A stretch of DNA of 64,000 bases from Isoetes taiwanensis. Lineage: Eukaryota; Streptophyta; Lycopodiopsida; Isoetales; Isoetaceae. Both the position numbers and the translations under genes were made by a program. Within the stretch, counting starts at the first letter, position 1. Every line of letters begins with the position of its first letter. The notes beneath the pieces were generated by a model. It did not search any database, was not told where the DNA came from, and was given only the letters and a program-made list of their open reading frames with translations. Location: contig JAJEKV010000072.1 in NCBI GenBank assembly GCA_021234155.1, forward strand, positions 2,932,299 through 2,996,298. The letters run 5' to 3'. Below, in pieces: positions 56,060 to 64,000 of the stretch.

Positions 56060-56109
56060 TACAACACGTGATCCACCGGTAGGTGGAAGTTCCAGTCTTG
56101 GTCTTTTTT

Positions 56110-57110
56110 TTTTTTATTTTTTTTTCCTCTTTCTTCCGCAGTTTGCATCGATGCCTTGCAATTTGCATCGGTTTTGATTTATACTCTGTTTTTTGTGGAT
56201 TGCCTCATTCATAGCTAGATCATTAGAGAAGCAAAACAAGAAACCTGCCCCTTGAATCTTCCATCAAAGTATGCATCCAACAAACGCAACAGAAGGAATT
56301 TTGAGGAGCTCAAATTTGTGTTCTTCACGTCTCAATGGTTTCTGATGCAGGATAATCTCCCTCGATTCTTTCATAGGAGGGCGCATGTCTATGCAAATGC
56401 TTGCACATCTACCACTTTAAAAACTTGTGTAAGAACTCTGATATAATTGATGTCTCCATAATTTATCTCCGACCGGGCTCCGACCTTTTGCTCTTCTTAA
56501 AGATATATTTTAAACCACCTTATTAGCCTTCCCCCTAGCACTTACCCCCTTAAATCCTATCTGGAGTAGATTATCATAGCAACAAGATACAAACAGATTT
56601 GTTGCCAAAGTATGCATCTAACAAATGCAACAGAAACCCAGAAAAGACAGTTTACAGATTCAAGAGCAGACCTAGCTGTCTTTAGATGAGCCGGTGATAT
56701 AGACATCAGACGATGCAAATAATGCTAAAAGAGATGCTTGAAACCAGTTTTTAGCAACCGTTGTTGCAAAAAGATATGCTTGAAAAAGTATTGAATCAGA
56801 CGCTTGAAACAGGTATTGAAGCAGACGCTTGAAACATGTGTTGAAACAGGAAAATAAATGAAAGAAAAGGCACATCAAACACATTTTGGAGCTGCACTGC
56901 CGCCATACCCACCAGCGCAGTTGATGCCAAATAGTTTCTTAGGCTCCGCTGCCACCATAGCCATCGGCCGCTGCTGTCATAGCCATAGAAATCAGATTGG
57001 ATAATGGATATGCAAGAAAAAGGGCAAAATAATGGTGGTGCTATAGCGGCGCCGCCTGAAAATTAAGGAAGGAATATTACTGAAATAAATCTATAGGGTA
57101 ATTTCGAGGA
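56110..57110. repeat. Unclassified, with ~25-bp tandem repeats
   Basis: 56730-56850 contains GCTTGAAA-based units (GACGCTTGAAACAGGTATTGAAGCA type) about five times. The rest of the stretch shows no gene. Confidence 0.5.
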
Positions 57111-57114
57111 ACTT

Positions 57115-57190
57115 TACGGCCCTTTAACACTCCAATTCGAGGGTTTACACTGGCCATGGCTATGGAAGATTTGCAGGCAGTGGCTATGCA
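57115..57190 (+). repeat. Second copy of the 13777-13870 repeat
   Basis: CCCTTTAACACTCC...GGGTTTACACTGGCCATGG...CTATGGAAGATTTGCAGG in the same order as at 13777, without the internal doubling. Confidence 0.6.
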
Positions 57191-57460
57191 CAAGGCCCCC
57201 AAAAATTAACTTGCATTCATAATCATGATGGAAACCAGTATAAGAGTGGTTTTTACTACATGTAACTCAGAATGTCAAGAAAAACCATATGGCTTTCATA
57301 ATCACTACTAGTATAATCATAGTTCTTATACTAACTTTATATCTAACAGTAGTTTCTTAAAATTATTACTAGTTTAGGAGGTGGTTCTTAAGCGTGCATT
57401 GTCAATATTACAATTTAAGATAATTTTACATATTAGTTATCACCATCATATATAGTTTTT

Positions 57461-57640
57461 GGGTTGCCCCTAAGGGGGCAAACCCTCGTTCATGTGGGTT
57501 TATGGCATGTTCTAAGTATATACCAGTATATGCCTAGAATATAACAATAACTGCTCCAAATCTATTGGCTGTAAACTGGCGGTGGCTTCTATTGATGGGC
57601 AGCCATCTCTAAACCGGCTAACTGGAGAGGCCTCCTCTGG
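57461..57640 (-). repeat. Inverted copy of the 30515-30605 terminal repeat
   Basis: The hairpin GGGTTGCCCCTAAGGGGGC begins at 57461, followed by AACCCTCGTTCATGTGGG, ...GCATGTTCTAAGTATATACC... and CTCCAAATCTATTGGCTGTAAACTGGC, the reverse complement order of 30480-30605. Confidence 0.65.
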
Positions 57641-57747
57641 GCAGACGACGAGTATTTTGAGTGTCTGGGCGGTCCTCCTTACGACGTTGTTTCATGACGG
57701 GTATTATGACACAAACATCTGATTTTAAGATTTTATTTATGTCTTTA

Positions 57748-57852
57748 GGATGGCGTTCAATTTACCGGAATGAGCTTAGCGTATACAGTTCGGGCCTTAG
57801 ATTTGGGTCCAATACTTGCTAGTGAGAGGGTTGAAATCGACTCAGATGTTAA
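57748..57852 (+). pseudogene. Methionyl-tRNA formyltransferase exon
   Basis: Between an acceptor (ATTTATGTCTTTAG) and a donor (AAG|GTATGG) lies an open 35-codon exon: DGVQFTGMSLAYTVRALDLG then PILASERVEIDSDVK. It matches the plant organellar methionyl-tRNA formyltransferase segment around TGVSLAFTVRALDAGPVIA. Formyltransferase makes fMet-tRNA for organelle translation. I do not find the neighbouring exons (SRYRGAAP upstream, KAPELL downstream) nearby, so this is either one exon of a gene with large introns or a captured exon. Confidence 0.65.
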
Positions 57853-57859
57853 GGTATGG

Positions 57860-59990
57860 CATTGCGAGTTAAGCAAGAAACAATATTGATTTTTTTGGTG
57901 AACTGAGTCTAGGCTTCAGAGGGCAAGAAATATGTTCGTGACAGTGTTGATGCCATGAGATATTGCTTACTTCTTTTTGACTGTTCAAAACCCAACATGT
58001 TTGAGAATTGAGGGTCAGTTTTTTTCAGCCTATGCTGATGGATGCTATGTTCTTATCCCTTGCATCTCTAAGGCCTATTGCTCATATGGCTGGCCTGTGC
58101 AAACTTCTTTACCTTTTGTTGCAGACAACATAGTAGCTACAATTCTTAAGAAATTATTGTCCTTAGCATATCCTAACAATGGCTAGTCATTGTGTTACGG
58201 AGCTTGCAGGCTCTGGAGTTGAAATACTTTAATGTAAGTAATCAGCTTATTATAAGTCAGATACGAATCGTTGTATGATCTTGCAAGATTTCCACTAGCT
58301 GATTTATTGGAACTTGCTTTTGACCAAAATTAGCTAGCCATTTTAATGTTGCATGGCAATATTCGATTATGGCAGTACTAGTTGCTACAAACTTTTTACT
58401 TGTTTCTATATATGGATAGAACTTGCTTTGCATAAGGACTTGTGTACAATGTCTTCGGGTCTAGATTCTGATTATCCTATCTCTGGACTTGTGTACAATT
58501 GCTTTGGGTCTAGATTATGATTTTTCTATCTCTGGTTAATATGTTGGCAAAATCTCGGATATTTCTATACAATATTCGATTAGCTTTCTGCTTCTATCCA
58601 TCTTACATAATACTAAAGCCAAAAGTTTGAAGTCAACTTTCATTTTGGACCGTTGGATCATGTGAACGCTTAGTTATCAAAGCCTACAAAGGTGTCATTT
58701 TCTGTAAAGATTTCTTATGCTATCTTTGTTGATGTTTTGTAGGTTTTGTATGCTATTCTCTTGATGTCAAGATGGTAGAATGGCCGCCTCTAAGTTAACA
58801 TGTTTGTTTCAATGCAAGATGCCTCCAAAGCATAACAATGCGAAGCTTATTTACCTACAAGTTTTTATTGTTGTTCGGGTAAGAGAGGTCTTACCGCATT
58901 TCCATCACAAAGTGCAGCAAACCTATGGCCACATGGATTTGTAGAACATTTGGTTTATTTTTTGCACTTTTTCCTCGGCTAGACTTGCACCAATTTCTGC
59001 TGCATTTGGGCCGTTGATGGGCTAAGATGCAATCTCGTGTGCGATCTGTGGCACTGCATCAGTTATTACATGCCTTCAAGGCCCTGTCAGGTATATGCCA
59101 TGGACTTTTCTGTTTATCAGAGGCGATGTTCACATATGGATATAATATGACGTGCATGCTTGAACAAGAAATTCATGTGCTTCTATGTATGTCTAGGATC
59201 TTGTCTCTGCGAATAGTTTTCTTCAGAAGGATTTTGTTGTCGAAGACATTTATGCCTTAGTTTTGTTTGCAGGATGTTGAAGAAGCTGAGGAATGGAGCC
59301 AAAGCATGGAACTGGTCTTTATATGCTAGGAGCAAAAGTGGTATGCAGAATGCAGCTATTGTTTTGTCAAACATTAGGGCGGATTTGGGGTCTCAAAGCA
59401 GCCTCCTATCAGCCATTCCACGTCATATTTCCGCTCCTTTTTCCCCATGCCACCTAGGATACCAAACTCTCATAATTACAGATTTACTTGGAATATTCTC
59501 CCGAAATAAGGGGGATCACACATTCATGGCGCCATATGTATTTAATTCTGTTGGTTGTCAGACAGACTGATGCAAACGTGGCGCTTCTAAAAAGCCACTT
59601 GCATTATAGCATACCGGCAACACATGACGGTGTCTCTTGGTTTGTCAGATACCAAGCGTGCGCGTCACCGATTCTTGTCTTGCGCTATTTTCATTTAGAG
59701 GCCATGCCCATACAAGCTTTCCGCCTTCTACATTTCAAAATTTAAATGTGTAGGTTGAAGCTTTGTATCAGACTTTCATTTTGAGGTGCTGCGACTGCGC
59801 CTTAAAAGTTCGTAAACCGGGATCTTTACTTCATCCTAATACAGGCTTCCTGCCCCCTACAATTCGAAATTTGAATTTGCTTAATGTATAAAAGCATGGA
59901 TTGTAGGAGAATGGACTTTTCAATTTCCATATGCACGTTGCAAATTTCAAAAACAAGCACAAGGCACCCAAAGATTTAACTATCATAGAT
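57860..59990. other. Stretch without recognised genes
   Basis: Possible exon-like piece at 58215-58231 (after TTGCAG). An open frame at 59274-59570 (LKKLRNGAKAWNWSLYARSK) overlaps another reading DVEEAEEWSQSMELVF at 59270-59330; I cannot assign either. Two close repeats of CTTGTGTACAATG(T/C)(C/T)TTCGGGTCTAGATT-type sequence occur at 58438 and 58487. Confidence 0.35.
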
Positions 59991-59999
59991 AACCACTAC

Positions 60000-60720
60000 A
60001 AAACCACTATGATAGTGGTTTTCCATGCAAAAATAATTTTCCTTAATAAAATCCACCTATTATAGTGGTTTTTAGAATGGAACTATGGTTTTACATGCTA
60101 GTTTATACTCTTATGTGGTTAATTGAGACTGATGAAGGTTTTTATCCAGGTCTTTGCTACGAGTTTGGCATGTCATAGTGGTTAATTATGCAATTTGCAA
60201 CATTGAGAGTAAGAAAATAATGCTTAATAGTTTTTTTATACATGTAGATGGTTTTGGGAGTGGTTTTAACTGGCAATACTTCAATGTTCATATATATGGT
60301 TTAACAAAGTCCTTTTATTTGTGATTTTTCATTTGGATTCTTTAAGCAAGCACGGCTTGCCAAAATGTTAGTGGTTTTGATTTGGAAATACTATAATGTT
60401 TCTAGACATAGTTTAACAATGTCTTTTTATTTGAGGTTTTTCATCGTAATTTTTTAGGCTAACATGAGTTGCCAAATTGTTAGTGGCTTTTAACATGGTT
60501 TGGTGGTTGACTTTTTCACTTTCCTGTTGAGAAAGAATGCTAGTTGTTTTTTGTTAAGGAAGACATGGTTAGTACATGGTTTTACATCTAATTTCCTAGG
60601 GTAATATGATTCTAAACTTCTTAATGGTTTTTTACATGGTTTTGTTGCTTGATCTTTGTAATGTAGTAGCTAACATGGTCTATGGTCGAGTTTTTTTTTA
60701 TGGTATTTTATAGTGGTATT
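60000..60720. repeat. TGGTTTT-rich degenerate repeat region
   Basis: Roughly twenty occurrences of (A/C)(A/G)TGGTTTT-like words at irregular spacing, e.g. TAGTGGTTTT, ACATGGTTTT; near 59990 AACCACTA/TAGTGGTT can pair. T-rich and non-coding. Confidence 0.45.
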
Positions 60721-63700
60721 ATCCAATCTTAATGAGCATATTTCGGAGGTATTAAGTACACCATCCATTCCCTACATACTAATATCAAGGATGTTGAGGG
60801 AAGAGAGTTATGAATCAACATGTTGTTCACATGTCATTTGTTGTAGTTGAATTCATTGCTAATAAGCATCACCTAAGTGAGCAGTGTGTGTGAATATCAA
60901 CCACTGATTCAATAGTAAAAATGCATTTAGGTCTGGTTGTGTCTGACTATGAACCATTGATTCAACGATAATAATACATAGGTGCTCAATAATGTTTGAC
61001 GTTCAGTCTGTCATTAAAAAGGTTTGAGATAATGATATACATTTTGCTCTGGAGGGGAAGGAAGCCATAAATAGTTTCTATGTGTGAAATAATTCAAACC
61101 AAATTTGCCCTTTTCAGCAAGACCATCATGTTGAAGTAGTTATGAAATACTTGTACTTCACTGAATGATCCACTTAGTTATGCCATAACACATTTATGGC
61201 CTTCGAGTCTAGGCATATTAAACAGCATATTCTCTCTCACACAATCTGGGCCAGAAAAATTTTTAAGAGACTGATGTGGAGGACTGAGTGCTAATTACCT
61301 TAACATTTAGCTATTTTCCCATTGAGTGTGGTGTTAGATTGATTTATTTTACCCTACAACATATGTACGCTGAGGGGCAAAAATTAAGTCTCAAAACCAC
61401 ATAGTCAGTGTGAAGACATCAAACTGATTTTGTAGTTGTGGATTTGCATTCATTATCTTTGGGTATTATTATTTTAAATATTAAAGTTTGTTTCTTCTAG
61501 ATCATTTGTGATATTGAGAAAGAAATAAATGAAAGTAATTTGGGGTTAAATAATATTTTAATTCAATGATGTAGTTCATTCTTAAAAGCATGTGGTTTAT
61601 GCACAATCACAGTTCTCTCGATGGCATACAACATGATTGGAAATAGTCTAGACAAACATAGTACGTGAAAATAGGCGAATAGAAAACTCAGTCATGGCAT
61701 GTGAAAATAGGCGAATGACCTGAACCAGGCAAAAACATTCCGTGGCATATGAAAACAGGTGAATAAAAGAGTAACCTAAATCAGGCAACCGAAAAACATT
61801 CTTTTCTCCTTCTAGTGCATAGGCTTTCATCTTTGCCAAAATTTGCATTAAGAAGACTTGACAGTAGCATTTTAAAGTTGTTCCATGTGCCTATTGCCTT
61901 TGCCATTAATTGTGTTTCAAATTTTTCTTTTTTCTTTTTTTTTATTTTCTTGGTTCTCCGCCGCAATCTAAATGCAGCGGAGTGTGCCATGTGTAGCTAT
62001 CCCAGCATCATCAATCATCAAGTCAATCATCAAGGGAAGTTCGAGGTCCGGAGCTAGATAGATTGCACCGCCATTGCCGGATTTGGGAAGCGACGTCAAA
62101 TCTTTGCTCGGTTTCTTGTGTTGCGGCAGAGGAATAGCATCTCAGTAAGATCTCAGTAAGATGTCGAACACTTTTTTTTTGCCAATCTCAGCAGCCTGCT
62201 TCTAGAAGCCCTGTTGAAGGTTTTGTTTTGACGATTTTTACGAAGCTTGCTTGGCCCCAAATCTGCCCCAAATACTCCGCCCATGGCTATCTTTGTCTCC
62301 ACACATCGAAAAAAGAATATTTTGAGAACCCATTGCTCTTGCCGAAGATCCCATTACGGCGGGAGACATTCCACTGTCCTGCATTCCCGAAACCCTCATT
62401 ATGGGACGTGAATAGGCTAGTTTTTACGTATTTTCCGGGCTTTGCGTAATATTTTCTGAACACCCGAAATCTTTTTTGATCGAAAAATAGGTTTTGGGTC
62501 GGATTCGATCTTCCCAAACCATGGATCCCGAATTTGAATGACGAGCTTCTTCGCTTTGTTTATGGAGTTGCTCCCCGCACACGGAAAATGGGGCTTCTTA
62601 AACCGGAAAAATTCTCTCCAAACTTACGTTTTCTAGAACCATTCGATTACGCAATCTTTATATCTCCGTTTCTTTTCTCATATTGTCGTTCAAACCCGGG
62701 GAGATCCTATCCTTAAACATCCGTAGATTTTTGCGAGAAATGAGCTCACGATTTTGAGTTCTTGGGTTAAGCGTTTGGAGCTTTGAATCAGAAGCCGGAT
62801 GTCATTCACAACGACCCCAATTGGTAAGCTTCTTTTTCTTATTTATCGATTCAATAGCTACAATGATCTCCCAAAGATATTGTGTGTGTTCCATATTTCA
62901 TAGTCATTAGTTCCATGGTGTGTCCATAGCATGCACTCTTAGTTTCTGTCTCTGCAAACCCTCTTTAATACAAACAAATCAAATATTTTACAGTTTAGGG
63001 TTTGAGAAATATGCAGTGTTTAGAAATAGCAAGAAGACTATTGCCATACATGCATGTCGATCTTTGGATTCTTACCATATTTTTGCGGGGGATGTAACAA
63101 CATCCACATGCGGTGATCTGATCCGCAAAATAAAGCTTTGAATCCCGCGATGCTCATCCGCGGCGTTTTGAACCCATTTGTTAGTAGCTTGTTATTAAAC
63201 ATCTTGGTCGCTTCATTATGTGCGACCCGGACATCCATTCGAATCATAGTCTTTAGCATTCTCGTGCCAAAATTGCTTAAAAAATTGGCGAGACATCCCA
63301 ATCTTTGGAACTCCCGCTTAGCATCATTGTTCTTGCTCGTTGGAATGCGTGATTGTCACCATTAAACAAATCATATTATGCCCCGCTTCTCACAAATTAG
63401 TTGTTTTCTATTCCATCTTTGCTTTAAGTGCTTACAAATATTGCATTCGCAACCCTTTTCGGGTTAGAGTTTATTTATATTAATTCATCGTTTCTTTTAG
63501 ATCTTGAGATACCTACTTGGTAATTATAGTGGTTCAATCGTTGAACGGATCATAACAGATGATTTGGTATCATTCTTGGAAATGCATTAGGCATACCCAA
63601 GGCTAGAATCCCACGGAGGAATATTGCTTTAGTTCAATCTAAAGTATCCTGAAATTGATATAAACCTATGAAGCAAAGATGGACGAAATTAATGCGTAGG

Positions 63701-64000
63701 GGAATATGGGATAAAGCCTATCGGCCAACTTTCCCTCTCACCCGGAGGGAAAGTCCTCTCCTCATTCATCACCAAGGAGTCCCCTTTGAGACATGGCCGC
63801 ACAAAGCTTCGGGAGGATGGCGTGGGAAGTCCCACCTCCCCAAGGACCTTTATGCAAAGAGTTTTATGTCTAGTGTTGTCTCCATTGCTTAAACAACACA
63901 AAGTTCTTTTCCTCGCTCCAATCATATACATATCCGCATGTTATTGTACATGGGTGCTTGTTTCATTGGACTTGCCAAGAGAAAAAGCCCGATCCACCGG
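60721..64000. other. Stretch without recognised genes
   Basis: AT-rich to about 62000, then more GC-balanced. Short frames (e.g. 61815-62057, 62228-62449, 63138-63365, 63668-63892) have no recognisable domains, and none is supported by splice context. Small direct repeats at 61665-61760 (GTGAAAATAGGCGAATA) occur three times. Confidence 0.35.

Overview
The window looks like repeat-dense, gene-poor nuclear DNA of a land plant. The evidence is fragments of plant nuclear families with spliceosomal introns (PPR, Shewanella-like phosphatase, ESCRT-III VPS2, SAM-domain, DCAF12-type WD40, methionyl-tRNA formyltransferase) and an LTR element whose primer-binding site matches initiator tRNA-Met. The LINE type and a Replitron-like HUH gene suggest a seed-free plant such as a fern; that is inference. 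I see no rRNA, no convincing complete tRNA and no CRISPR array.

Roughly 0.7-45.4 kb is four head-to-tail copies of one composite unit: A about 0.74-12.56 kb, B 14.96-31.22 kb, C 31.22-40.64 kb and D 41.34-45.39 kb. Each begins with, on the minus strand, the promoter (and in A-C signal-peptide codons) of a small cysteine-rich secreted protein, followed by ~60-bp tandem repeats. Then come broken pieces of unrelated genes: a phosphatase (-), a probable BAHD acyltransferase (-), a PPR gene (+), a ~0.87-kb LTR-like repeat with TATA box and hairpin, and, in A and B, a possible YTH-protein exon and VPS2 exons (-). The one apparently intact cysteine-rich gene (14471-15023, -) lies at the A/B junction.

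The units differ by clean insertions. A carries a 2.8-kb HUH-endonuclease element (7014-9840) whose empty site is preserved in B. B carries a foldback element with accompanying sequence (15655-18262) and a 6.5-kb insertion (24045-30603) holding a SAM-domain gene with one nonsense codon and a frameshifted DCAF12-like gene. C carries a LINE (33380-36708) and a 1.2-kb insertion flanked by TTGATGG. D ends in a second LINE (45390-46490).

46.5-64 kb is outside the array. It holds a GC-rich repeat related to bases 1-737, a foldback MITE (48.25-48.70 kb), two broken cysteine-rich gene copies, a non-autonomous LTR retrotransposon (50823-54548) inserted in one of them, a methionyl-tRNA formyltransferase exon (57.75 kb), and several kb in which I recognise nothing.

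The genes form no pathway. The best candidates for something undescribed are the HUH element, in which the catalytic tyrosine codon has become TAG, the cysteine-rich repeat protein whose promoter has been propagated with the unit, and the multi-gene composite unit itself.
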